A stretch of DNA of 37,914 bases from a virus, in the IMG/VR virus record IMGVR_UViG_3300043410_001097, positions 1 to 37,914 of that record. One strand, written 5' to 3'. Positions 12,532 through 20,637 of the stretch are shown here, piece by piece. Position 1 is the first letter of the stretch. The number at the start of each line of letters is the position of its first letter. A model generated the notes under the pieces. The model did no database searches. It worked only from the letters and a program-made list of their open reading frames with translations, and was not told the DNA's origin. Position numbers and translations under genes: made by a program.

Positions 12532-14617
12532 GCTTCCCAATAGCGGAATTGACCTTACGAAGTTCCGCGAAAGCAAAGAAGCTGCCGCTCTGACTGCTTG
12601 GGTGCAGGAAGAGTGGAACAAGGCTAAGCAAAATCGCAGCCAGAAGCAGATGCAGTGGTACCAGAATATGTCAATGTTCTATGGTCAGCAGTGGATTGAG
12701 CAGACTCGTTCGGCATTTCCGAGTCAGTTCCGCGACAAGATGTTTACTCCTAAGAAACCGTACTACCACCAGCAGAAGACGGTAAACCGTATTCGAGCAT
12801 ATTCGCGCTGGGAACTGTCGAAGCTTTTGTCGCAGACTCCTAGTGCTCGTGCTGTTCCTGCATCGTCTGAAGACCAAGACCAGCGAGCTGCTTATGCAGC
12901 AGAGCAAGCATGGACTTCGATTAGCGAAGGTAAGAAACTCAAGGCGCAGTTCAGTCGCGCTATGTGGTGGATGGTGATGACAGGCAACGGATTCATCAAA
13001 ACACATTGGGACCAGATGGCTATGGACCCCGTTTCAGGCCAGCCTGGAGATATCAAATTTGGAAATATCACTCCTTTCCATCTTTTTGTTCCTGATGTGC
13101 GTGAGCAGGATATTGAAGACCAGCCGTTTATCATCAATGCCTACACGAAGCCTGTCGAATGGTGCTACCACTACTTTGCTAATGAGCTTCAAGGAAAGAC
13201 TCTTCAGCCTTCAGTTTCCAGCTCGAATCAAATCATTGATGAGGCTTACCTCAATCTTGGTGCTGGTCGAGCTCCTGATGCAGTTGTCGTCTACGAGACT
13301 TGGGTAAAGCCTGGAGCTACCAAGTTGCTTCCCCAGGGAGGTGTCATCATTAGTGTTGATAACATCCTCATCAACATCTACCGTGATGGAATTCCCTACG
13401 GACACAAGCAGTACCCGTTTACAAAATTCGAGCATGTCCCGACAAGTACGTTCTACGCTGACTCACCTATTGTTGACCTTGCTCAACTTCAGCGTGACTA
13501 CAACCAGCTGCGTTCAGAGATTTCTGAGGCAGGTCGCCGCATGGCAAAGCCTCAACTCATCGCCCCTGTCGGCTCAATCGTTCCTTCAAAGATTACGAAT
13601 GAGCCTGGACTTGTTATTCAGTACAAGCCTGGAATGGTTCCGCCTCAGCCTCTTCCGTTGAGCCCTCTTCCTCAGTACTACCTTGAGCAGCAAGACCGAA
13701 TCCTCAATGACTGGGTAGATATTTCGGGTGAGCGTGAAGTTTCCCGAGGAAGTACTCCTCCTGGAGTTACTTCAGGTACGGCTATCAATTATCTGCAGGA
13801 AGCTTCAAACCAGTACCTTACTCCTCAGTACCAAAGCATTGAGCTTGGCTACGAAAAGATTGCCGCACAGACGATTGGGCTATTCCAGCAGTATGTGGAT
13901 ATGCCGCGAAAGATTCGTACCATTGGAGCGGATGGTGCTTTTGACACCATGATGCTTCAAGGTTCCGATATCACCAATGGAACTGATATCCGTGTGGAGC
14001 CTGGCTCCAGCATTGCTAAGTCTAAGGCTGCTCAGGAAGCCCGAGTCATGGATATGTTTGCTGTCGGAATCATCGACCAAACACAGGCTAAAACCCTTCT
14101 TGAAATTGGTGGAGTCCAGAAGGTTATGGACACGCTCAACACCGCAGAGCGTAAAGCCCAACGTGAGAACATCAAGATGAAGATGCTCAATCCTATGGAA
14201 ATTGAACTTGCTAAACAGCAGCAAGTACAGAAGATTACGAGCCAGCTTGACCCGACAATGCTTCAAGACCCGATGGTTCAAAGTGAGGTTGCTAACCTTC
14301 CTGCACCGCTCATCGTTACTGTCGATGACTTTGATGTTCACGATGTCCACATCGAAACGCATAATCGATTCCGCATGTCTCAGGAATACGAACTTCTTAC
14401 TCCTGACGTCAAGGCTCAGTTTGAGCAGCATGTTGCTACACATGAGCAGTATAAGCAGCAAGCAATGATGATGAACTTCCTTAGCCAGATTCCTGGAGAT
14501 GGAACTGTCAGCCCTGGAGTCAACGACCCTCAGAACATGACCGTTGATATCGGAGGTGGACCGAGTATGTCTGCTAACGGAGCAGTTCCCGACCCTACCG
14601 CTAACACTCCTCAGTAA
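12464..14617 (+). CDS. Portal protein
   Basis: A 717-residue head-tail connector, long like P22-type and podoviral portals. Recognisable parts include WYQNMSMFYGQQW near residue 65, a wing/stem region with LAQLQRDYNQLRSEISEAGRRM, and an ISGERE...GVTSGTAINYLQEA segment at about 420-450. The C terminus is Gln/Pro/Gly-rich. It forms the dodecameric vertex through which DNA is packaged and ejected. GGGGAAG serves as SD, and the start lies inside the upstream coiled-coil gene. It is followed by a 100-base regulatory gap and the scaffold gene. Confidence 0.88.
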   Translation: MPKTPEPFLQSSLESTPNSQVTELPNSGIDLTKFRESKEAAALTAWVQEEWNKAKQNRSQKQMQWYQNMSMFYGQQWIEQTRSAFPSQFRDKMFTPKKPYYHQQKTVNRIRAYSRWELSKLLSQTPSARAVPASSEDQDQRAAYAAEQAWTSISEGKKLKAQFSRAMWWMVMTGNGFIKTHWDQMAMDPVSGQPGDIKFGNITPFHLFVPDVREQDIEDQPFIINAYTKPVEWCYHYFANELQGKTLQPSVSSSNQIIDEAYLNLGAGRAPDAVVVYETWVKPGATKLLPQGGVIISVDNILINIYRDGIPYGHKQYPFTKFEHVPTSTFYADSPIVDLAQLQRDYNQLRSEISEAGRRMAKPQLIAPVGSIVPSKITNEPGLVIQYKPGMVPPQPLPLSPLPQYYLEQQDRILNDWVDISGEREVSRGSTPPGVTSGTAINYLQEASNQYLTPQYQSIELGYEKIAAQTIGLFQQYVDMPRKIRTIGADGAFDTMMLQGSDITNGTDIRVEPGSSIAKSKAAQEARVMDMFAVGIIDQTQAKTLLEIGGVQKVMDTLNTAERKAQRENIKMKMLNPMEIELAKQQQVQKITSQLDPTMLQDPMVQSEVANLPAPLIVTVDDFDVHDVHIETHNRFRMSQEYELLTPDVKAQFEQHVATHEQYKQQAMMMNFLSQIPGDGTVSPGVNDPQNMTVDIGGGPSMSANGAVPDPTANTPQ

Positions 14618-14717
14618 CTGTTACACTAATTTCGTGTGAAAGATAACTTTCATACGAAAATCAGTTACAATTACAACAGCTAGGGCCTCTACCTGAGGTA
14701 CGGCGTTAGGAGTACAA
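14618..14717 (+). promoter_or_regulatory. Intergenic control region before scaffold and capsid
   Basis: A 12-bp stem with one G-U pair (14631-14642 with 14647-14658, loop ATAA) follows the portal stop, with no T-run. TACAAT at 14666-14671 fits the -10 box used elsewhere and would give a leader of about 40 bases to GTG 14718, which has an AGGAG SD. Two short palindromes, GTAACTGTTAC (14614-14624) and TACCTGAGGTA (14690-14700), flank the box. A separate promoter for the highly expressed head genes is plausible. Confidence 0.5.
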
Positions 14718-15557
14718 GTGGACGACCTTACTGGTACAGATTCAGTAGATACCTCGGCGGAGATACCTACAACGAATTCAGGGCCTGTAGACGGCGGAGC
14801 CCCCGCCACCGAAGAAGGTGGAGGGAATCCCGCGTGGGAGTCTCTTCGTACAAAGCTCGACCCCATTAGCTTCAAAGCTATCGAGGAAGACCTCAAGGGA
14901 TGGGACAAGAACGCGGAATCGCGTATCTCGAACCTGAACTCGCAGTTGAAGTCCTACAAGGACCTTGGCGAAGTGGACCAGCTCCAATCCTATGCATCTC
15001 TTGCACAGCAGATTGACAGCAATCCTGAGGCTATCTACGAAGCTTTGGGCAACTTTCTTCGTCAGAATGGACGACTTCCTGAGACCGAAGCAGAAATGCA
15101 GGAGGCTCTGGATGAAACGGAAAGCAATGGTCAGGAGTACCGTGACCCCCGTCTCGACCAGCTTGAGCAACAGCAAGAGCAAATGCGTGAGTTCCTTGCA
15201 CAGCAGGAACAAATGCGAGTCGAGCAGGAAGCGGATGTAGCTCTTGAGCAGGAAATCGGGCAACTCCAGCAGACTCATCCCGACTTCACGGATGATGACA
15301 TTCAGGAAGTTCTGATGCGAGCAGCATTTGAACTGTCGAATGGAAGCAACCGTTCGTTGGATGAGATTGCACAGGAGTACATCGAAAAGACCGTCAACCG
15401 TATTCGCGCTGTACCGCGACCTGGTGACACGGCACCCCGACTTCTTCCGACTTCGGGAGGAGTACCTACTAGCAATGGACAGGCCACTCCGCTCGGGAAG
15501 ATGTCGAGAAGTGACGTACAGTCGCTCATTGCGGCTTCACTTCAACAGGGTGTTTAG
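14718..15557 (+). CDS. Scaffolding protein
   Basis: A 279-residue, acidic, Gln/Glu-rich, largely helical protein. It starts with a disordered Asp/Thr/Pro/Gly-rich region, and at about 140-200 has a long coiled coil (LDQLEQQQEQMREFLAQQEQ and onward). A conserved-looking QTHPDFTDDDIQEVLMRAAF segment follows, and then a basic C terminus. Position between portal and capsid, composition and size match scaffolds of podoviruses, which organise capsid assembly and then leave or are degraded. It starts at GTG with AGGAG SD. Confidence 0.8.
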   Translation: MDDLTGTDSVDTSAEIPTTNSGPVDGGAPATEEGGGNPAWESLRTKLDPISFKAIEEDLKGWDKNAESRISNLNSQLKSYKDLGEVDQLQSYASLAQQIDSNPEAIYEALGNFLRQNGRLPETEAEMQEALDETESNGQEYRDPRLDQLEQQQEQMREFLAQQEQMRVEQEADVALEQEIGQLQQTHPDFTDDDIQEVLMRAAFELSNGSNRSLDEIAQEYIEKTVNRIRAVPRPGDTAPRLLPTSGGVPTSNGQATPLGKMSRSDVQSLIAASLQQGV

Positions 15558-15588
15558 TCACCGCTAAACCAAGAAAGCAGGTAGCCAA

Positions 15589-16812
15589 GTGGCAACCAAC
15601 CTCTCGACCATCGACACCTACATGAAGGAGGTGTACCAGGGACGCATCCGTGAGCAGCTGAACGACGAAATCGTTGCACTCAAGCGAATCACGCGAAGTG
15701 GCTCGGGTGTCACCAACGAAACTGGTGGAAAGTACGTTACCTTCCCCATCCACACCCGCCGCAACGCGGGTATCGGCTCGCGCCTTGAGTCGGAAGCTCT
15801 CCCCACCCCTGGTCAGCAGGGTCACGCGGCAGCCCGCGTTGGCCTCAAGTATGGCTACGGTGGAGTTCAGCTCACGGGTCAGGCAATCTCGCTCTCGTCG
15901 ACGGATGCAAAGGCATTTGCCCGCGCACTCGACAACGAGGTTGAGGGCCTCAAGAACGACATCAAGAAGGACATGAACCGCCAGATTTATGGCACGGGTA
16001 ACGGAGCCATCGGCACCGTCAAGACGACCTCGACTTCGGTCAACGTCATTCCTGTCACTGACGCTCGTCTCTTCCAGATTGGTGCTGTCGTCGACATCGT
16101 TACGCTCCCCTCGACTGTTGCAGTTGCTGGACGTACCGTCACGGCAATCTCGCTGGCTTCTGGCGCGAACACTGTTACCCTTTCGGGTGCTTCGTTCAAC
16201 GTCACGGCTGGTCAGATTCTCGCTCGTTCGGGTTCGGGACCCGCTGCTGGTGGAAACCGTGAACTCACGGGCCTCGGCGCAATCGTCTCGAACACTGGCT
16301 CGCTCTACAACGTCGACCCCTCGACTGAGCCTGAGTGGACCGCCGAAGTCAACTCGAACAGCGGAACGGGTCGTGCCCTTTCTGAGTCGCTCATGATTCA
16401 GATGGTGGACCGTATCCGTACCCGTGGTGGTTCGACGACGCTCATCCTCCAGTCGCTCGGTGTTCGCCGTGCGTACTTCAACCTCCTGTCGCAGTACCGT
16501 CAGACGGTCAACACGCAGGACTTCACGGGTGGATTCACTGGACTCGCGTTCACCACTGACCGTGGAGAAATCCCCGTCATCGCTGATGTTGACGCTCCTC
16601 TCGGAACGCAGTACTTCATCAACGAAGACACCCTCACCTACTACCGCGACGAGGACTGGCACTGGCTTGACCGTGACGGCTCGATGTGGAAGCAGGTCCG
16701 TGACGCCAACGGCGACTACGACGCTTACTACGCTCGTCTCGTGGAATACCACGAGCTCGGCTGTGACCGCCGTAACTCGAACGGTGTCATCCAGGACATC
16801 ACCGAGGCGTAA
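15589..16812 (+). CDS. Major capsid protein
   Basis: A 407-residue HK97-fold capsid protein. The N-terminal arm and E-loop region (KYVTFPIHTRRNAGIGSRLE) is followed by the helical spine (DAKAFARALDNEVEGLKNDI), an inserted beta region rich in Ser/Thr/Val (about 145-225), and a C-terminal core with LILQSLGVRRAYFNLL and GLAFTTDRGEIPVIAD. The start is GTG 15589 with AGGTAG upstream. Codons end mostly in C, unlike the neighbouring genes, as expected for the most abundant virion protein. A good terminator follows at once. Confidence 0.9.
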   Translation: MATNLSTIDTYMKEVYQGRIREQLNDEIVALKRITRSGSGVTNETGGKYVTFPIHTRRNAGIGSRLESEALPTPGQQGHAAARVGLKYGYGGVQLTGQAISLSSTDAKAFARALDNEVEGLKNDIKKDMNRQIYGTGNGAIGTVKTTSTSVNVIPVTDARLFQIGAVVDIVTLPSTVAVAGRTVTAISLASGANTVTLSGASFNVTAGQILARSGSGPAAGGNRELTGLGAIVSNTGSLYNVDPSTEPEWTAEVNSNSGTGRALSESLMIQMVDRIRTRGGSTTLILQSLGVRRAYFNLLSQYRQTVNTQDFTGGFTGLAFTTDRGEIPVIADVDAPLGTQYFINEDTLTYYRDEDWHWLDRDGSMWKQVRDANGDYDAYYARLVEYHELGCDRRNSNGVIQDITEA

Positions 16813-16824
16813 GCCTTAGTGCGT

Positions 16825-16855
16825 GGGGCCAGTCGGTAACGGCTGGCCCCATTTC
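16825..16855 (+). terminator. Terminator after the capsid gene
   Basis: An 8-bp perfect stem, GGGGCCAG (16825-16832) with CTGGCCCC (16843-16850), is followed by ATTTCC. The T-run is short, so termination may be partial. It separates the scaffold-capsid unit from the next leaderless gene. Confidence 0.75.
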
Positions 16856-16869
16856 CGTATGTGAAAGGG

Positions 16870-16875
16870 TAAACT
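16870..16875 (+). promoter_or_regulatory. TAAACT -10 box, leaderless start at 16882
   Basis: TAAACT is exactly six bases from ATG 16882 and lies just after the capsid terminator, so a new transcript is needed here. No SD is present. Confidence 0.7.
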
Positions 16876-16881
16876 TTTAGC

Positions 16882-17367
16882 ATGACCGACCTCACGATGA
16901 GCACATCGCTTACGAATGACCCGAAAGTTTGGAATTCCGAACACGGCGAATTTATCAATGAGAATCACCGACGATTTGCGGAGATTCTGTCGGATTTCAA
17001 GCCCACTTACTCTTTGGTATATATTCCTGAAGCAGACCGAGTATCTGCAGATGACCATGCAAAGCCTTTTGCAATTCTCGACAGTCCCGATGGAGTTCCT
17101 TCGTACATTGTTCGTTACTTGACTCCTCAAGAAATGGATACACCTGAAAAGATTATTGCTTGGCTTTTCATGGGGGATACTGTCCGTCATGGAGCAGAAA
17201 ATGTCTTCAAACGCATCCAAGCAGAAGAAGATGCGAAGAAGCTCATGGAAATGAAAAACCGCGAGGATGAGCTTGAAGATATGGCTGAGTTTGCCGAGTT
17301 TCTTCTTGAAGGTGGAAACAACCACCTTCACACCTTCAAGCACGATGGAAAGGTGTACAACCGCTAA
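16882..17367 (+). CDS. Head-region hypothetical protein
   Basis: A 161-residue acidic protein I do not recognise. The N-terminal half is a compact alpha/beta region (NENHRRFAEILSDFKPTYSLVYIPEADR). The C-terminal half is a highly charged helix (AENVFKRIQAEEDAKKLMEMKNREDELEDMAEF, given here in parts). It lies between capsid and tail-tube genes, where podoviruses often have a head-completion or chaperone protein. Its stop overlaps the next start (TAATGA), so translation is coupled. Confidence 0.65.
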   Translation: MTDLTMSTSLTNDPKVWNSEHGEFINENHRRFAEILSDFKPTYSLVYIPEADRVSADDHAKPFAILDSPDGVPSYIVRYLTPQEMDTPEKIIAWLFMGDTVRHGAENVFKRIQAEEDAKKLMEMKNREDELEDMAEFAEFLLEGGNNHLHTFKHDGKVYNR

Positions 17368-18023
17368 TGAGCTATAACATTCCTACACGCACCGCTGCTG
17401 ATGTTGCTGCAGCGGTCAAGCGAGTATTTGGCGATGAATCAGGTGTACAGCTAGTCGATAACGACATTATTACTTGGGTAAATCAGGCACAGGTACATAT
17501 TGCATCAAGTACCCGAGTTCTCAAGACCAAGGCAACTACAGTAATCGTCAATGGTCAGAGCACTTATACCCTGTCGGGGCTCAATCCCAATATCCTTCAA
17601 ATGGAAAGCATCCTTATTGATGGACGCCGAATTGGCAACATGTCCACTGCTCAGGCCGAAGAAAGCATTTCAAGAATTGACCCTCTTGCAGAGGAAACTG
17701 GATTTCCGCGATTCTGGTATGAGTGGGCTGGAGAAATAACTTTCTGGCCTAAGCCTGACTTTGATGGACAAATGGTTATTCGGTATACCGCTCTTCCTGC
17801 GACGGTAGTAAATATCTCTGATGTGATGTCAGTTCCTGATGAATTCTTCAATGACGTCACAAACTTTGTTCTTCAAAAAGCATACGAAATGGATGAGAAT
17901 GTCCAGATGATGATGCTTGCCAAAAAGGACTTTGACGAGTCAATGTCTGAGCTTACTGACGAAGAGCGTCAGGCACAGAACATGACTTACGAAACGCTTA
18001 CCATCTACAACAACTTCTTCTAG
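17367..18023 (+). CDS. Tail tube/adaptor protein, T7 gp11-like
   Basis: A 218-residue protein in the place of the podoviral tail tubular protein A or head-tail adaptor. It has an N-terminal helical part (ADVAAAVKRVFGD, then DIITWVNQAQVHIAS), a beta core with YTLSGLNPNILQMESILIDGRR and FPRFWYEWAGEITFWPKPDFD, and a C-terminal helical bundle. Adaptors of this type form the ring below the portal. It starts within the previous stop codon. Assignment rests on fold-like pattern, length and order rather than a catalytic motif. Confidence 0.7.
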   Translation: MSYNIPTRTAADVAAAVKRVFGDESGVQLVDNDIITWVNQAQVHIASSTRVLKTKATTVIVNGQSTYTLSGLNPNILQMESILIDGRRIGNMSTAQAEESISRIDPLAEETGFPRFWYEWAGEITFWPKPDFDGQMVIRYTALPATVVNISDVMSVPDEFFNDVTNFVLQKAYEMDENVQMMMLAKKDFDESMSELTDEERQAQNMTYETLTIYNNFF

Positions 18024-18030
18024 GAGAATA

Positions 18031-19587
18031 GTGCCTGGTCATCTTGTACCGATTGGTCCTTTTACTGGTGGACTCAACACGTTCAGTGACCCCTCAGCAA
18101 TCAACGATAAAGAACTTGCTGTAGCCACCAACGTTGAACTTGACCTTGATGGCTCAATCAAGTCACGTCCTCCTTTTGTTGATGCCGCAATCGACTTTCC
18201 TTTGGGCTCAACTGGTGACATTTATCTACTTGGTTACTACTATGACTCGTCAGGTTCTCCGTATCTTCTTGCCAGTAATGGGCTAAATAACACTTACTTC
18301 TTCAATGGAACTAGCTGGGTTAGCGTATTTGGTGCTGGAGGTACGGCGTTTGCCGCTACAGCAATGACTCAGTATGACGGTAAAGCATGGCTAGTAGCTC
18401 CTCGTAGTTCGTCTGGAACTACCTATAGTGGCTATTGGGTTCCTGGTAGTACTTATGGAACTTTTACCCAACAAACAAACATGCCTAAAGGCGATACCAT
18501 TGTCAACTTCAAAGACCGACTTTGGGTTACACGAAACACCGATTCTGTCGTCACTTATAGCAACATCTTTTCTGACGCAGCAGGTCTTTGGACAGTATCT
18601 AACGCTCAATTTGTCGTTGGAACTGGAGATGGTCAGTCCATTGTCCAAGTAATTGTGTATTTCAATTCATTGTTGATTTTCCGTAATAGAAGTATCTGGA
18701 GTTTTGCTTACTCTGGAGACCCTGGTACTGGAGGTGCTCAGTCTCAAGTAGTTGGTGGAATTGGACTATCTGGTAAAGATTCAGTAGTTCAATTTGAAAG
18801 CTATGTCTACTTTATGTTTGAAGACCGAGCTTACGAATTTACTAATGGTAGGGCCGCACACCTGAATATCAAGGTTCCGTTCAAATCTGGTAGCCAGTCA
18901 GGAATCTACTTGCCGTTTGCTGTATCAGAGTTCAATCGTCGTATTGTTTTTTCTTACTACGACACGATGTATGTATTCAATTTGGTGACTCGTACATGGA
19001 CTACTTGGACTACTTCGGTATACGGTTCCATTGGAAAAATTATCAAACAAGAAAGCAATAGTTCAGACACGCTGGCTTACGCACATAGTTCAACTACCGT
19101 TACTGGTGGAACTCGTAATGCTAAAACTCTCACTATTAGTGATGTTCTTGGCAGCGTTGGAGAATCAATGTCTTGCGTCGTACAGACCAAGAACTTGGAT
19201 TATGGTGCATCCTCTGAGTACAAGCGACTTTTCTGGTGGGGTGTCGATGCAAGTTTTCGTGGAACAGTTACAGCTGTTGCTGCACCGATTACATTTAGTC
19301 AGCAAATTACTTGGGGACAGTTGCGAGCAAGTACTTGGGGTACTGTCCGTAACTTTACTTGGGGCCAGCCGTTGAGCGCTCAGATGTACGTTGAGACCGT
19401 TCGTAGTACTGTCGGAATTACTGCTGGACGTCAATTCATGAAATTCCTCAAGAGCCTTCGTTTTCGACAGATTTACTTCAAGCTAACAACTACGACAATG
19501 GGTACTACGAGTACTGCACCGATGCGTATCTTCAGAATCCACAGTTTTGTCAATTTGAAACAAACTGTGGCGAAACCCATTACATAG
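18031..19587 (+). CDS. Tail tube/nozzle protein, T7 gp12-like
   Basis: A 518-residue beta-rich protein beginning with PIGPFTGGLNTFSDPSAINDKELAVATNVELD, the pattern seen at the start of many podoviral stabilisation or tail tubular B proteins. Repeating beta blades rich in Ser/Thr/Tyr follow, e.g. RLWVTRNTDSVVTYSN. It likely forms the nozzle beneath the adaptor ring. GTG 18031 has AGGAGAATA as SD seven bases after the previous stop. Confidence 0.72.
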   Translation: MPGHLVPIGPFTGGLNTFSDPSAINDKELAVATNVELDLDGSIKSRPPFVDAAIDFPLGSTGDIYLLGYYYDSSGSPYLLASNGLNNTYFFNGTSWVSVFGAGGTAFAATAMTQYDGKAWLVAPRSSSGTTYSGYWVPGSTYGTFTQQTNMPKGDTIVNFKDRLWVTRNTDSVVTYSNIFSDAAGLWTVSNAQFVVGTGDGQSIVQVIVYFNSLLIFRNRSIWSFAYSGDPGTGGAQSQVVGGIGLSGKDSVVQFESYVYFMFEDRAYEFTNGRAAHLNIKVPFKSGSQSGIYLPFAVSEFNRRIVFSYYDTMYVFNLVTRTWTTWTTSVYGSIGKIIKQESNSSDTLAYAHSSTTVTGGTRNAKTLTISDVLGSVGESMSCVVQTKNLDYGASSEYKRLFWWGVDASFRGTVTAVAAPITFSQQITWGQLRASTWGTVRNFTWGQPLSAQMYVETVRSTVGITAGRQFMKFLKSLRFRQIYFKLTTTTMGTTSTAPMRIFRIHSFVNLKQTVAKPIT

Positions 19588-19600
19588 TTCAAAAATGCTT

Positions 19601-19606
19601 TAGAAT
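19601..19606 (+). promoter_or_regulatory. TAGAAT -10 box, leaderless start at 19613
   Basis: TAGAAT is exactly six bases from ATG 19613. There is no SD. It would start the transcript for the internal virion protein cluster. Confidence 0.65.
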
Positions 19607-19612
19607 ATTTAC

Positions 19613-19816
19613 ATGGTAAATCCCATTCGTGCTCGGTTTTCTGAACCCGCACAAGGGGGCGGAGGATTCAACGCCTACGCTGCTGGTAATAAGCATTACG
19701 GAGCAGGTCGTCCGATGCCTACCACTGGTAAAATTGCCAACAAATACGGTTACGCAGAGCGTGACGCAAAAGCCGCTGCACGACGCAGCGCCCTGATGAA
19801 AAGGATAGGAAGCTAG
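19613..19816 (+). CDS. Small basic Gly-rich protein
   Basis: A 67-residue, strongly basic protein with a Gly-rich N-terminal half (EPAQGGGGFNAYAAGNKHYG) and a helical Lys/Arg/Ala C-terminal half (AERDAKAAARRSALMKRIG). No family is recognised. The basic character suggests a DNA-associated or minor virion component. It is first of three small basic genes before the internal virion proteins, and its stop shares a base with the next GTG. Confidence 0.65.
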   Translation: MVNPIRARFSEPAQGGGGFNAYAAGNKHYGAGRPMPTTGKIANKYGYAERDAKAAARRSALMKRIGS

Positions 19817-19989
19817 TGGCTGTTCCTAAAGGTATGAACCCCAAAGCTTTTTTCGCAATGGAGGCCAAGCGCAAGCACGGTAAGGCTGGAGCTGACGAGA
19901 ATGACTCGTACCTCAAGCCTGGTCAGAAAGACACGGATGACAAGAACTCGTCCCGCGCTAAGGCAATCCACAAGCGAATGAAGAAGTAA
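19816..19989 (+). CDS. Small Lys-rich protein
   Basis: A 57-residue protein, Lys/Asp-rich, with GMNPKAFFAMEAKRKHGKAG near the start and a basic end (AKAIHKRMKK). AGGAAG lies at SD distance, and the GTG start overlaps the previous stop (TAGTG). No function is recognised; it is too polar to be a membrane protein. The composition and setting match the flanking small genes. Confidence 0.55.
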   Translation: MAVPKGMNPKAFFAMEAKRKHGKAGADENDSYLKPGQKDTDDKNSSRAKAIHKRMKK

Positions 19990-19991
19990 TC

Positions 19992-20141
19992 ATGGGTAAG
20001 CCTAAGTTTGACCTTGGCATGGCTATCAGGCACATGCCGCAGACTGGCGGCGGTATGCCCAGTCCTGTCAATCCCACCAAACCTGCAACTGATAAGCGTC
20101 AGCCCAAATTTGACGCAATTCAACGACGACTCGGAAAGTAG
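19992..20141 (+). CDS. Small basic Pro/Met-rich protein
   Basis: A 49-residue protein with PKFD occurring twice, near the start (MGKPKFDLGM) and near the end (QPKFDAIQRRLGK), around a Gly/Pro-rich centre. It lies two bases after the previous stop with GAAGAAG upstream. The repeated PKFD motif may be a binding motif for a larger virion protein; this is inference. Confidence 0.55.
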   Translation: MGKPKFDLGMAIRHMPQTGGGMPSPVNPTKPATDKRQPKFDAIQRRLGK

Positions 20142-20143
20142 CT

Positions 20144-20629
20144 ATGGTCAACGCCGCGAAGAAGGATGCTCGCTGGGAAAAATGGGCAGCAGCAGATAGT
20201 GATTATGTCACTCAAGCTGCTCGTCTTGCCCAGCTCCTTCGTCGTAGCAATCTTGACGCAACTACGGCTTCTGCTCAGCGCAGTCAAGATTTTTCTCGTG
20301 CTATGAACGAACTTGGCTTCAATCAAGCCCAAGGAACTTGGAATGAGTTGGACAAAACCCGTGGAATTGGTCAAGCGACTAATGCTTTGAATCAGAATTT
20401 CGCTGACCGTGGAATGGTTCGTTCTACTGGCTACGATACTTCTGGGTCTCAGCTCCGAACTGATTTCAACCAAAAGCAAGCTGACCTTTCAAACGAATTG
20501 ACTCGTGCAGAAAATCAGCAAACTCTTGATATGCAACGAGCGACGGAAGACACTGAACAGGCTCGTCTTCAGGCCCGTAATGAGGCAGTAAAGCGCCGTC
20601 AAGCAAGACTGTCCTCTGGACTTTACTAG
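20144..20629 (+). CDS. Helical Gln/Arg-rich probable internal virion protein
   Basis: A 161-residue protein made almost wholly of charged helix: ARLAQLLRRSNLDATTASAQ early, and LTRAENQQTLDMQRATEDTE late, with a Gly-containing break (RGMVRSTGYDTSGSQLR) between. No catalytic motif is visible. It sits two bases after the previous stop, with GGAAAG as SD, and nine bases before a similar helical gene. Position after the tail nozzle matches small internal core proteins of T7-like phages. Confidence 0.6.
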   Translation: MVNAAKKDARWEKWAAADSDYVTQAARLAQLLRRSNLDATTASAQRSQDFSRAMNELGFNQAQGTWNELDKTRGIGQATNALNQNFADRGMVRSTGYDTSGSQLRTDFNQKQADLSNELTRAENQQTLDMQRATEDTEQARLQARNEAVKRRQARLSSGLY

Positions 20630-20637
20630 GAGTATCC

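Noticed and set aside
13880-14461. 193-codon minus-strand frame within the portal gene
   Set aside because: Antisense shadow with low-complexity Leu/Ser/Asp content; the plus strand is clearly portal.
15526-16752. 408-codon open frame on the minus strand across the capsid gene
   Set aside because: It is the exact antisense of the capsid gene, whose C-ending codons avoid minus-strand stops. Its product is an Arg/Ser/Asp/Val-rich sequence with no SD or recognisable fold.
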